A stretch of DNA of 64,000 nt from Branchinecta lynchi (taxonomy: Eukaryota; Arthropoda; Branchiopoda; Anostraca; Branchinectidae). Below are positions 1 through 10,965 of the stretch, piece by piece. Positions within the stretch are counted from its first letter, which is position 1. Each line of letters begins with the position of its first letter. The notes under the pieces are model-generated. The model worked only from the letters and a program-made list of their open reading frames with translations. It did no database searches and was not told the origin of the DNA. Location: contig JAKZAP010000010.1 of assembly GCA_023053575.1 (NCBI GenBank), positions 20,148,628 to 20,212,627 on the forward strand. The letters are read 5' to 3'. A program made the translations under genes and the position numbers.

Positions 1-1528
1 TCCCTCCTGAGAATGGCTTCTTACAAGTCCAGCATTGTGTTGCTTGCAGCTTCTCTGCGTATTCTTCTGTAATTTCCATGGGCTCATTTGTGGTGTGAAT
101 CCCGTTAAGGTAGCATTTGACATCGCTCAAGAGTTACTTCAGACCTTCTACGTGGCAGTTGGGTCTTCTGATATTTCTATAGTTTCTGTTAGATCCATAC
201 ATGGCAGGCTTATGAACCGTGAGGGTGGATGTTTTTCTCGGTTCGTTCATGGGTGCATTAATTGTAGTGGTATCATATATTGTAGATATGGTAGTGTAAC
301 ATACGATGAAGATTCTTGAATTCCAGTTTAGACACCTTCTCTGTTGGCATCGAAACGGCCTGATATCCATGGGATGAACAGTAGAATAAGTGATTTTCTA
401 CATCTTTTTCTGAAAGCTTTGATGCGAGACAGTAACAACAGAAAAGCACGTTTCATGTCCTGAGTGGGGCAGAAGTTTACTTGGTTAAACGATAGGCCAG
501 AAGTGAGCAGTGGTTCCGTAGCTGGACTCTTGGTAAAGTAGATACGCATAGTATTTGACATTCGCGACAGAGGGACCTCTTAGTGGCTTAGGGTACGCGT
601 ACCACCGGTTGGGAATCACTGTCTTAGTGGACACAATTTCTTTTCGGCTTGATTGTAGGTAAGTACAGTGACGCCAACTTTAGCTGATTCATTTTCTTGC
701 TCAAACTTCTTGATATCTCTAAACTTTATAGGCCAGTGTCCTTCTAGACTGTTAAATGTAACACCTTTCTTGTTCAGCTCCAGTAGCTTTTTTGTGGCTT
801 TGTCCTAGTACTTAAAACATCGGTTATTGTGATTGAAAAGCATTGAAAGTACACCCCTTTCACTGATAATTTCTGCTGGTAAGGGTGGTCCTTCTTTACC
901 AATAGATAAGTTTCCATCAAATCCTGCTACGTGGTTTTCTGCCTCTTGTACTGACTGAAAGAAAAATCTGGAACCCATCTCCTGCAAATTTACAACGTTT
1001 TTTAAACTTTGCTGAAGCATCGATCTAATAGCTCCTTGATCTTGCCATTTCGATAAAACCGTTCCAGATAAGAATGCAGTGGTACAGGTCTAGGGTCTTG
1101 TCCCAGTTTTTGGAAAATTCCGCAGACAGTAACTGGACAAGCAGGCTTGAACTGATCTTTTGGTGAACTCGGAGAAGGAGAGAAGTTATTGCCTGCCTCA
1201 TAGTGTTCATGTAATCAGGAGAGCGAGCCCCCTCCCCCTCTGTTCCTGGACCTAGTCGGTAAAAACTTAAATAGCATTGAAATGCATGTCTTCTTAGCTC
1301 AAACATTTCGTCCAAGTGAGCTCTACCTCCCCCTACCATACGCTCCTCGTCTGGTTCATCGGTTCGTCTTCTCTTCGCCAGCTGTTCCTCGCCGTCTTCC
1401 GATTGTACAGCGTGATGTTCACAAAGTAGCCACTCTATATCTACCAGTAAGATATCTTGATCCGCCTGTACGTCATTATGAAAATCTTCAATCATTTGGT
1501 CATCTCTCCCACGGAAATCTTGAATCAA
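1..1528 (-). pseudogene. Degraded N-terminal part of a Maverick/Polinton-like element protein
   Basis: Broken reading frames on the - strand together resemble the region that precedes the endonuclease and B-family DNA polymerase domains in self-synthesising Maverick/Polinton-type elements. Seen directly: a leading frame from 1528 to 1025; a frame from 1020 to about 620 with an in-frame TAG near 805, containing a stretch of the type KFRDIKKFEQENES followed by a PLR motif; a zinc-finger-like block near 430-330 (CCYCL, then HLFYC); and a CWTCKKPFSGG knuckle near position 30. The frame changes at least twice, so the copy is dead. It runs off the left edge, where the polymerase would be expected. 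Family assignment is from remembered motif order, not a search. It could instead belong to another polymerase-bearing mobile element or an endogenised relative. Confidence 0.42.
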
Positions 1529-1542
1529 TAAGTAAAATATTT

Positions 1543-4096
1543 GTGTTGCGAGAGCAACACTTTGGTTTTGTCCTCGTTTTTTTTTTTTTTTTTTTTTTTT
1601 CCTATGACTTCGATTTCATTTTATTCCTGGTAACTGGGAAGGGTCTAACCTGTGCGGTTTTTACGGAAAGTGTGGACCTTAGGCCGGATTGATGAATATG
1701 ACATTACATTTTGGAAAGCTCCGTATAACTCTTGCCTGGGGCCAATAAGGATGGTTTTTGCTTGTCCTCGAGCCAGAGCCTACGGTTTGCGAAGTGAAGT
1801 GGAGTTGTATAGCCTATGTCGGAGAGGACCATTTCAAGTTGTGTAGCGAACCTTTCGTTTCATCAAACCATGTTTCTGCTTTCGAGTGGAAAGCTCCGTT
1901 CTAGCACGTTAGCAGGCAGGCACCAGTTTCAAATTGAAGATGGACTAAAATCTATAAGTGTTAAATATATGCGGCAGTTACCCGGCCCCACAGCCAACAT
2001 ATCTTCTTTGAGTGATAAATAGAAAATCTACAGAGACCAAAAAGTGGCTTTTTCCCACGGGTCCGAAAGTGCTGCCATCTATTATTTCTATCCGTGTCTG
2101 CGACGATTTCAGCAGAGTTTATCATATTTTTTTTAGGGTTTGCGGTAGAGTAACGGTATCAGATGTACCTCTTAAACTTTAAAAGTTCTCTCTTTGCTAA
2201 AGAAACTAGAGCTTATCCTTTGCTCCTTTCTAAGTCGTGACGTTAGAAAGTTGGCCTGTGGCAAAAAAGTCAACTTTTGAACCAAGACGACGGCAATCGA
2301 TAGCCATTGATGAGTTGATCAAAGTATATGCCATCCATTTTTTGGTACAAAAATTTCTTCATGAGATACACCAGTTTGAACATTTCAAAGGGGTTGACAA
2401 CTTCAGTAGTAAGGTACAGTGAAATCAAAAATAGGCGATATCAGTGATGAGACATGTAGGGGACTTTTAAGCAACAGTCGACTGTTAGCTAATAATCATG
2501 TTCGGCAATGAGGGGTTTGGAGCTTTTGCTAGTTGGTGTACCAGTTATTTGTTTCAAGTTTTCATCCGTCACGATGTCTACGATTGAAAAGGATAAAGTT
2601 CAACTGACTGCAAAGTCAATTTAGTCCTTCTTCCGATATTATTTTGTTGTTTTTTTTACAACGCTGAAGAATAGCTTTTGATCATTTGATTATTTTTTTA
2701 GAACATCCCCTTTTAAAAGCTTCGATAAGTTGACAACTTCAGCATTAACCGACAGCGAAGAAACAAAACCATGTAGGGGACTTTTAAGCAACAGTCGACT
2801 GTTAGCTCATAATCATCTTCGGTAATGAGGGGTTTGCAGCTTTTGCTAGTTGGTGTACCTGTTATTTGTTTCCGGTGTATTCGATGGTAAGAACAATTTG
2901 GTTTCCAATGGTAAGATATGCAAGGGACTTGTAAGTAATAATCGGCTGTTATGCTACAATCATCTTCTGCGATGGTGGGTTTGCAACTTTTGCTAGCTGG
3001 TGTACCCATTATTTGTTTTCGGTTAACTTAATGTATATCACTGGAGAGAGACTTGTAAGTAGGAATGGTTCACGAGGGGCTAGGAATTTTTGCAAATGGG
3101 TGCACATTGTATTCTATTTCTATAAATCTGACGGTAAGAAAGTTTGTTTCGATGGTCTATCAATGTAACCTAGGATTAACTTTTTACACAACGGATACAA
3201 ACGAAAATGTAAAGCAATGAGGTAGTTTCATAATAATTAATAGTGTCATCTATGGTATTTTAATCCTGAAAAGTTACGGATAGCTTTCTAATACCAACTA
3301 GATTATATAAGATATTGTTCCAAGTTTTCATCCGTCACGATGTCTACGATTGAAAAGGATAAAGTTCAACTAACTGCAAAGTTAATTTAGTCCCTTCTTC
3401 CTATATTATTTTGTTGTTGTTTTTACAACGCTGAAGAATACCTTTTGACCATATGATTAATATTTTAGAACATCCCGTTTAAAAAGCTTATGCTATAATC
3501 ATCTTCAGCGATGAGGGGTTTGCAACTTTTGCTAGCTGGTGTATCCATTATTTGTGTCCGGTGAATGTGTTATCAATCACGGGGGAGGGACTTTGTAAGT
3601 AAGAATCGGTTCACGAGGGGCTATAAATTTTTGAAAATTGGTGCACATTGTATTCGATTTCTGTAAATATGAGGGTAAGAAAGTTTGTATCGATGGTCTA
3701 TCGCTATAACCTAGGATTAACTGTTAACGCAACGGGTACAAACGATACGGTACTGTAAAACAATAAGGTAGTTTTGTAATAATTAATAGTGTCATCTATG
3801 GTATTTTAATCCTGAAAAGTTACGGATAGCTTTATAATATCAACTAGATTATATAAGATATTGTTCCAAGTTTTCATCGGTCGCGATATCTACGATTGAA
3901 AAGGATAAAGTTCAAATGACCGCAAAGTCAATTTGGTCCCTTCTTCCGATATTGTTTTGTTGTTGGTTTTACAACAGCTTATGATCGTGTGATTATTCTT
4001 TTTAGAGCATACCATTTTAAAAGCTTCGATAAGTTGATAATTTCAGCACTTAACCGACAGCGAAGAAACAAAACCAAAGTGTTGCTCTCGCAACAC
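1543..4096. mobile_element. Non-autonomous DNA transposon with perfect 29-bp terminal inverted repeats
   Basis: Positions 1543-1571 and the reverse complement of 4068-4096 are identical over 29 bases, starting GTGTTGCGAGAGCAACAC, which is itself an imperfect hairpin. Both ends abut TTT, which may be a 3-bp target duplication. No transposase is visible in the 2.55-kb interior. The interior holds a long T tract (about 1579-1602) and blocks repeated two to four times (near 2440-2640, 2750-3050, 3320-3480, 3490-3840 and 3850-4060), recognisable by phrases such as GAGGGGTTTGCAGCTTTTGC and by a shared AAGTTTTCATC block. I infer a non-autonomous element enlarged by internal duplication. Superfamily unknown. 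Confidence 0.7.
2437..4060 (+). repeat. Direct repeats inside the 1543-4096 element
   Basis: Two block types alternate. One contains GCTTTTGCTAGTTGGTGTAC followed by TTATTTGTTT (near 2520, 2835, 2985 and 3530). The other begins CAAGTTTTCATCCGTC and includes GATTGAAAAGGATAAAG (near 2555, 3325 and 3870). Copies are roughly 80-95 percent alike by eye. Short open frames here, such as 2713-3009 on the - strand, are repeat translations, not genes. Confidence 0.7.
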
Positions 4097-4687
4097 TTTA
4101 GTCGGCGAAGCCGGACAAAGGTTGCCGCAACACTTCACGTTGCCCGGGCAACGTAGGTCTAGTTTTGTCTGCTTCGGTATCATTCTGAAATTCTTCCACC
4201 AGTCATCTCGGTCCATTTCGTACTAAGGAGTGATATTTATGAAACTAATTCTCCGACTTTACATAAGACTTCCTTCCTCTGCCAGACCCTCCCACGCTCT
4301 GAAATTTTACTTTTCATCAGCTTAGCGTCTCTCCCCAAAAAATCATCCAGCCTTCCTAAAGAAACAAAAGCTGGAAGCTCATATGGCACTTGTAGGGCTT
4401 GGTAAAAGGGTGAAAGTAGGAATTTGCCAATTCGTGGTTTTTTGGGTGACCCTTGGAGATCATGAGAACGTATCGTTTGGTAAGTAGTATTTTTTTTTTG
4501 CACTTGGCTCTGATGATGCGCACTATGTCTGCTGGAAATTCATCTGTAATCAAAACCCTTGAGGCAAAAATGATCCTGGATCCTCTAGGACCATGAATAT
4601 ATATGGTCTGATGAAAAGTATTTTTTTTTACTCTTCAGTTAGGATAGTGGATCTACAAAAGTATCTAGTATCTGTTCCTGTTTTCAG
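4097..4687. other. Intron or intergenic sequence, no gene recognised
   Basis: Just outside the 1543-4096 element lies a GC-rich patch with short palindromes (GTTGCCCGGGCAAC at about 4140). Open frames on both strands (4237-4503, 4356-4553) show no recognisable domain. An upstream exon of the serine protease homologue would be expected on this side, but I could not identify one. Confidence 0.5.
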
Positions 4688-4865
4688 GTACTTGTGGAAG
4701 TTTCCCGAAAACTACTTTCCGAAAACGCCGCGTTGTTGGAGGAACGCCAACTCGGGAAAACGAGCTGCCCTGGATAGCATCCGTGCTGAGAAGTGGAGAG
4801 CTTGCATGTGCAGGATCACTAATTACGAGTCAGCATGTGCTAACCACCGCTGCCTGCATCAAACC
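4688..4865 (+). CDS. Serine protease homologue (S1A, trypsin fold), exon with activation site; catalytic His absent
   Basis: The exon is bounded by a CTGTTTTCAG acceptor and a GTACGT donor; it enters in phase 1 and leaves in phase 2. The translation starts TCGSF (linker cysteine of the light chain), then a basic stretch and the zymogen cleavage site RRVVGG. The protease core follows, with ELPWIASV, a first core cysteine in ACAGSLI, and VLTTAACIKP. In active S1A proteases the last block reads LTAAHC: here the His position is Ala while its partner Cys is kept. I infer a catalytically dead homologue, such as the secreted serine protease homologues known in invertebrate immunity, unless a sequence error removed the His. 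The exon joins in phase to 13017-13267. Upstream exons (signal peptide, prodomain) and the exon with the Ser region were not found. An open frame across the exon from 4593 is in the wrong frame. Confidence 0.85.
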
Positions 4866-5029
4866 GTACGTCTCTTTCATAGTACTGTCTGTCGCCTTCT
4901 GTTCAAGACAACATTTAAGTATAATGTCATCATATATTCTCAGTGCATGGACGGGAAGAAATACGTCATTCTATTAGGCTCATTAATCATCAGAACCTTG
5001 TTGACTTTACTTGTGAAGTAATCTTTGAA

Positions 5030-5450
5030 CGCCAACACTCATGATGCACACGATTACAATGCAAACGACTCAAAATACCGACTGTAGATGCACACGACTC
5101 ATAATACCCACTGTTCAAATGCCCCCCACTAAAAATGACTATGACTGAGAATGCCCGCGTTTCAAAATTTCCACGGCCCGAAATTACCGCAATTGAATTA
5201 TTTGGGGTGTTCAATCCGGAGTGAGTATTAATATATATCGTAGTAAATGGTCGATTTCGGAGTGTTCGACCTCACTGATGGGCATTTTGATTGGTGAGCA
5301 TTTCAACCGTCGGCATTTTGAGTGGTGGATTTTTATCATTGACATTTTAAATCGTTGGCACTTTGTACCGTAGGCATTTCGATTATGGGCATTCTGAGCG
5401 TGGGCACTGTTAGAATGACAAATAAAATCGTGGGGATTTTGGTAACAGCC
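5030..5450. mobile_element. Fold-back MITE with arms of tandem 15-bp units (MULE-related)
   Basis: The left half carries a degenerate array of units like CACGACTCAAAATGCCC. The right half carries the inverse array, units like GTGGGCATTTTGAG. The same two arrays flank the MULE transposase remnant at 27.0-27.7 kb, so I infer a non-autonomous relative inserted in the serine protease intron. Units are much eroded (TGCACACGACTCATAAT, GGGCATTCTGAGCG). No target duplication could be fixed. Confidence 0.6.
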
Positions 5451-5579
5451 CGTCTTTGTCTGCCGACATGTGACCCCACTTTATGGCTATTTTATCCTTT
5501 CCTCAACCAATGATTCACTCTATATAGCTCCCTAATGAGCAGAGTTATATTTGCAAGGTTGAAATCTATAATTGGACTG

Positions 5580-6130
5580 TTGCAGCTTTCTCCGCTGCTA
5601 AAGCACTTGTAACTTGTTAAGCTTATCAGGGACCCGACCAAACTGACTTGGAAATAGTCACTTCCCCGATGCGACCCTCGGGGAAGTGGAGGGAGCGGGA
5701 ATCCGGAATATTGAGGCAAGCATAACTTTCGAACTGGTGGTTGGATCTGAATAAAACTTGATTTGTTGAAAGAACAAATGCCTCGCATGTCCCATTTTAC
5801 GTCCGGACCCGATCAAGCAACTGTGTGTGGGGGGGGAGGGATTGGAAATATTGTGACACGCTTAGAACGGAGGGATCGGGATGAAATACTTGTTTGAAAG
5901 AACAAGCAAATGTCCTTGATACGTCGTTGAAATAACCTGATCGTATTCGGGCACTGATGGATGCTGGGTCGCAGATTTCCGGTTATCACGGGTTAAGGTA
6001 CTTCCAGATGTGCTAGGACGATGAAACTTGGGAGAAATATCACTGACCCGACCAAACTGACTTGGAAATAGTCACTTCCCTGGGCACTGAGGGGGGGTGG
6101 TGGTGAAAGCTGGATCCCGGAATTCTGGCT
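5580..6130. repeat. Dispersed repeat family with CCGGACCCGATC blocks, copy 1
   Basis: Recurring blocks include ACCCGACCAAACTGACTTGG, AAATAGTCACTTCCC, CATAACTTTCGAAC and GTCCGGACCCGATC, with runs of G. Related blocks recur at 6760-7620, 9640-10060 and weakly at 10960-11120. Open frames here (for example 5492-5788, - strand) simply follow the repeat. Original element unknown. Confidence 0.6.
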
Positions 6131-6187
6131 ATCACGGGTTAATGTATCTCCAGATGTGCTAGGACGATAAAACTTGGCAGACTTGTC

Positions 6188-6709
6188 AGAGATTTTTCGT
6201 TTTTTTTTTCTTGATCAGCTAGTTATCCCTCCAAGGTGATGTGCGAGGGATAAATAAAATTTCGGATATTTCGGCCAGTTCTGTGGAAGGTTTTATTCAA
6301 AGTGGTGAAAGATACTATGAATTTTTGGAGTAGGCCGTTTTCTGCGTGAAAGCTTCTGCGCTTTCCCAGACAGATGGTAAATTGTAAATATACCCAGAAT
6401 TCAGAATTGTAAATAATCACAGATTTGTACATATACAGAACACGCACATTTTATCTTTCGTTATTTTACTTTTATCTGCATCTCGTTCACCCGCATCGTT
6501 CTTCTGGTTTTAGTTACCTATCGTCTTATTGTTTTTTGGTTCCGCATCGTTTTTCTGTTGTTATTGTGGTGGATTTTATGATTTAGTTTTGGTTTTCTTA
6601 GCTGAGGACGGTTCGCCGGAAGTGCAACCATAATATCCGAAATTTTATTTATCTCTCGCACATCATCTTGGAGGGATAACTAGCTGATCAAGAAAAAAAT
6701 CAGAAAATC
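6188..6709. mobile_element. MITE with about 80-bp terminal inverted repeats
   Basis: The left terminus (GAGATTTTTCG, then T-run, CTTGATCAGCTAGTTATCCC through ATAAAATTTCGGATATT) is mirrored at 6632-6709 (AATATCCGAAATTTTAT through GCTGATCAAGAAAAAAA and AGAAAATCTCG). The arms are over 90 percent alike. The interior is AT-rich and non-coding. It separates two copies of the CCGGACCCGATC family and so appears inserted in that repeat. Confidence 0.75.
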
Positions 6710-6759
6710 TCGTTTTTTCTATTTTATTTGAAATGAATGGTCAGCTTGGCTTCAAACCT

Positions 6760-7620
6760 TATACTTGTCAGAGACCCTGCCAGATTGACTGAAGAAAAGT
6801 CATTTGCTCGATCCGACCATCCAGGGGCAGGGGAGGTTGGGGAAATCCGGGATCTTGAGGGAAGCATAACTTTCGAACGGGGCATCGGACATAAACGAAA
6901 CTTGACAGTTGGAAAGTGCTCGTGTCATGGATGTACCACTTCGTGTCCGGACCGGACCCGATAGCTCTGTGTGGGAGGGGGGGATTGGAGGGGGGTCAGA
7001 ATTCGGGTGATCCCGCGAGTTCGGTACTTCCTCATGTGCTAGGACGACAAAACTTGGAAGGCTTATCAGGAACCCGAACAGAAGTCGTTTCCCCGATTTG
7101 ACAATCATGGGGGGAGTGGAGAGATGGGGAACCTGGAATCTAGTGAAATGCGTAACTTTTGGACGGGTTATTTGAATTGAATGAAACTTGGCAAGTGGAA
7201 AGAGCTATCGTCTCAGATGTTGCATGCCAAGTTCTGATTGGATTCGATAAGTGTGGGGAGGGGGAGAGCTTGAGAGGAGCAATGACAATCTCATGAAACA
7301 CTTAGTGTGGTGGGTGGGATTGGAATGAAACTTGACGGGAAGAAAAAGCATTAGCCCTAGATAAGTGATTGACAGAACCAGATCGTATCCGGAATCTGTG
7401 GGGACCCCGAGGATTTTTCCCGAAACCCCTATGATCGCCATTTAGGATAGTTCTAGATGTTCTAAGGACTATGACAGTTTGCAGGAATATTAGTGATTTA
7501 AGGACCCGATACAATACCCTAGGAAAACTTGTGTTCCTGGATCCGACCATCTTTGGGGGAGTTGAGGGAAGGGGAATCCGAAAATTGCTAACTTAGTAAA
7601 TGAGTTGTCGGGTTCGAGTG
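6760..7620. repeat. Dispersed repeat family with CCGGACCCGATC blocks, copy 2
   Basis: Repeats the blocks seen at 5580-6130 (CATAACTTTCGAACGG, GTCCGGACCGGACCCGAT, AATGAAACTTGGCAAGTGG), at roughly 200-250-base spacing. The overlapping open frames on both strands are low-complexity translations of these blocks and I do not regard them as genes. Confidence 0.55.
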
Positions 7621-7829
7621 AAACTTTATGGGTAGAAGTGATGACCAAGGCAAGCAAAACATGCGTCCGAACCACATGTGGGCACGGTTGGGGGAGTTGG
7701 AAGAGGGAAACCAAAAACGAAAACCAATTGTATAGACAGGAAGGGATACTGATACATGTTGACAGTACCGAGCTTGTGCGATCTTTATTTGTTAATTGGC
7801 GTCCAGACAGGATCCAGCCAAGGAAGGGG

Positions 7830-8770
7830 GCTGGGGGGGGGCTTCCAGCTACCCCCCCCCCCCAGGTAACCCCCCGGACGAATACCCCCAGCCAAACCCC
7901 CAGTACCACCACCCCCGGCGACCCCCCCCCTCACCCCGGTACCACCCCATCCCCGTCTACGCCCTCCCCGATCAAACCCCTCCCGGTACCAAAACCTCCC
8001 CGATACCCCCCCCCCCCCCCCCCCGGTGAAACCCTCCCCGCAAATAATCCCCACGCCAAATAATCCCTACGCCACAGATAGTACAAGCGATTAGCTGGGT
8101 ACCCGTATTAACATATAATCCTACTGACGGGTGTAGAAGAGTAGAGTAACTGGATATTCAGCGTAACGATCCCCCCCCCCAACAAATCCTTTCCCCGTTC
8201 CTTCCTCTTTTTGGCTAGGAAGCTGCAGCTAGGATCCCATTCATGCGTACAACGCGAAGAGCCCATAAGACGCTTTAAACAGTCAGCCAATTGCCCTCTC
8301 CCCTTGCCTGCTTTCCTCTTTAGTCATCCCTGATTCATACCAGAAACTCCAAGATGGGCAGCTTTTTTTTTACTGAATGATAGCGGCGTTGATGATGATA
8401 ATCGCCTTCTAGTGGTTGGGACAGAGTGTAGCCTGGAACTACTTGGGTTGTACCGTCACTGGGTTTGTTATGACACTTTCAAGATAGTCTCAGAGTTACT
8501 CTACCAGCTCTTCACCATACACGTGCTTGTCAACGTTAAAACGGTCCCATGCTTGTTTGTTAACCAAGACACATGAGTTACACTAAGATCACGGGAAGTC
8601 AAGTTAAATGTTTTGGATTCGTATTAAATGTAAAGGATTCGGGAGGGTTTTCGCCGGGGGGGGGGGGGGTTGGTCGGGAGGGTTTTGATACCGAGGGGGG
8701 GGGTCATCGGGGGCGTTTAGGTACCGGGGGGATTTTGGTCTCGCCTAGACCCGGGGAGGCTAGGCGGGAA
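7830..8770. repeat. Fold-back structure with G/C-homopolymer array arms
   Basis: From 7830 to 8050 there is a C-rich array (units like CCTCCCGGTACCAAAAC and CTCCCCGATCAAACCC). From 8631 to 8770 there is the inverse G-rich array (GGGAGGGTTTTGATACC, GGTACCGGGGGGATTTTGG). Homopolymer runs reach about 20 C near 8004-8022 and 14 G near 8658-8671. The roughly 580-base centre contains no gene. Proline-rich (7605-8063 +) and glycine-rich (7785-8054 -) open frames are artefacts of these arrays. Confidence 0.65.
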
Positions 8771-9239
8771 CTGGAAATTTACAGATAGGCTATGCTCCAA
8801 TTCCAGTCAAACGGGAAGGGGAGAAGTCAGAGATGTGACATTCATTTTTCCGAGTCGTATTCAGTCACAGTGTGTGGAGTTGGCAGGGGAGTCAGGAAAT
8901 GTTGTTGCTCGCATAAGGGTTATAAATAAATGATGATATATTCCGTAATATCTTTAAATATCTAAAAATAGCTTTGGATGTGTCAATTCAAATAAAGACA
9001 CTTCAAGCACTACCAATCAAGTCGACATGTCAATATTACTTATCTGATAACATTAGAATTTCTAAATAATTAAGTTCATAAATAAACCGTATCAATAAAC
9101 AAAAGACAGCTCAAAATTAAAAACCGTAGCTCGTAGAAAATTTCTAAATAAAACAATCAAGTTAATAAATAAAATACACCAATCAACAAAAATAAGTCAA
9201 AATTGCATACCGTAGCTAGGAACAGTTAAACTGTTTAAT

Positions 9240-9600
9240 AAATCATGGTACAAAAGATTTTAGTTAACGCTCGGATGAAGGTATTGGAAGAGGAATTAGT
9301 TGCTTCTGATTCTTTGTGAGATTTTCGGTCATTCTTGTGTTTCGGCAACTTCTTTTTTCGGAGAAAACGGGCGAAATGTCACGATGTAATTTGGACGCTA
9401 GTATTTTTGTGCCAAATCTCATGGTAAGCACATGCCTTCTTTGTCTAAACGACGCGATCTTTAAGATCTCCAAGCTTTTCTCATAATCTTCATTTCCCTT
9501 TCCCAATATTACTTTGTATGCTCTCTTTTGGATCTGGCTTCATTTTTGATGTTGGTCTTCGGTGAGTGAGCTGCGCCAGACAGGACATGCGTAATCTGTT
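9240..9600 (-). pseudogene. 5'-truncated LINE, C-terminal end of ORF2
   Basis: A - strand frame reads TDYACPVW near 9595, has one in-frame stop, then continues through QIQKRAYKVILG and a SFRQRRHVL block to about 9264. This is the region after the reverse transcriptase in CR1-like and related LINEs (the CPVW and QKRA landmarks). Only about 115 codons remain, and the catalytic part is absent. The AT-rich sequence at about 8900-9240 downstream on the same strand is a plausible 3' tail. Clade uncertain. Confidence 0.7.
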
Positions 9601-9639
9601 AGGGGATATACATCTTGTAGCATGTCAACAATGTTTGCT

Positions 9640-10060
9640 TGTTGAGGCCAAATTTCCGCAGATTTGAAAAAAAGACTTGAGTTGGCCAGAAGTGGAGTGA
9701 TTTGAATAAAACTTGGAATATAGAGAGATCATATGTCCTATATAGATGACATATTTTAGGATTCAAACCGGATCTGACCGTGGTGGAGGGGGGGGGAGAG
9801 TTACCGGAAGTTTCAAAAAAATGCTCAGATTTGAGTGAAAGATGCTTTGAGAGAAAATGCTTCGGATTATCCATTTAGGAGTCCGAACCAGACTCGTCCG
9901 CGGTACTGGAAATAGTGTGGTACGTCTAGGGACATAAAGAGTGGATCTATTAAGTTGAGTGCCCTAGACGATTCGAGGTGATTTCGGAAATGCTCAGACT
10001 TAAGTGAAACTAGATATCCTATTTCTTGGTCCGAACCGCAATTTTGGATGGCAAGGTATT
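9640..10060. repeat. Dispersed repeat family with CCGGACCCGATC blocks, copy 3 (diverged)
   Basis: Carries GAATAAAACTTGGAATATAG, GATTCAAACCGGATCTGACC and related phrases also found in the 5580 and 6760 copies. It is more eroded than those. No coding sequence recognised. Confidence 0.45.
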
Positions 10061-10258
10061 TTGCGACGTTCTCATTTACATTCTTGTGCCACCTACTCGT
10101 AACAAGTTCGATATGAGATCGCAGCTTTTGTTATGTTAAGTTATTATGATAGCGAGTTTCTCATTCTTCTCAGATCTGGCCCGGACTTAAAATGGAACGT
10201 CCTCGTGTCTCGTGTCAAGTTTCTTTCTAATCTGGCTAGCCCTTAGAAAGCTATGTAT

Positions 10259-10957
10259 CAGTCTAGTACACTAGCCCCTTTTCAGGCACGGTGCTCAAAC
10301 GTCTAGCACCATGCCTGGGTGCTAGACGTCCAAGCACTCTACCTTGGATTTCATGTATGGTGCATGGATTTCAGTATACAGTGCATACATCAAAAACACA
10401 GTTTATGTCAACAACTGAGCAACAGCTCGGACAGGGCTGAAATTACTGCAATGAATTAGAGAAATCAAAGGCATTCCTTTATATATTTTTTACAACAAAA
10501 ACAAAAGGGCTCGGCTGATGACAGATGTGAAAAACCTCATTTCCTTTTCTACATAGTAAAGGGTTTTGCATGCAATGTGTCCTGTGCCTCAGCTTCTTCT
10601 ACCTAGCAGCCAACCAGAATATTGGCTCTTGGGGAATAGATAGGGAAAATACATGGAAAATAGATAGGGTGCTGTTAGGTTTTTCATCTCCATCATCATT
10701 AGAGCCCTTTTGTTTTTGTTGTGAAAAATATATAAAGGATTGTCTTTGATTTCTCTAATTCATAGTAGTAATTTCAGCCCTGTCCGAGCCGGTACTCAGT
10801 TGTGATGACAGAAAATCTGTTTTTTCTGTATGCACTGTATACTGAAATCCATGCACCATACATGAAATCCAAGGTACAGTGCTTGAACGTCTAGCACCCA
10901 GGCATGGTGCTAGACGTTTGAGCACCGTCCCTGAAATGGGGCTAGTGTACTAGACTG
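10259..10957. mobile_element. Fold-back DNA transposon, 8-bp target duplication, hAT-like ends
   Basis: The element starts CAGTCTAGTACACTAGCCCC and ends with its reverse complement. It is flanked on both sides by CTATGTAT (10251-10258 and 10958-10965). The arms are about 255 bases long and about 90 percent identical; both include a subterminal hairpin (CGTCTAGCACC with GGGTGCTAGACG) and an AATTAGAGAAATCAAAG block. The roughly 190-base centre has no ORF. Eight-base duplications with CAG/CTG termini fit the hAT superfamily, but no transposase supports this. The clean duplication suggests a relatively recent insertion. Confidence 0.88.
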
Positions 10958-10965
10958 CTATGTAT

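Noticed and set aside
4593..5021. 142-codon open frame across the serine protease exon
   Set aside because: Frame differs from the one giving the conserved trypsin landmarks and crosses the splice donor.
5492..5788. 98-codon - strand open frame
   Set aside because: Reads through the CCGGACCCGATC repeat family; related peptides recur wherever the repeat does.
7605..8063. Proline-rich open frame, overlapping a glycine-rich frame on the other strand
   Set aside because: Both follow C/G homopolymers in an inverted array; no start context, domain or splice support.
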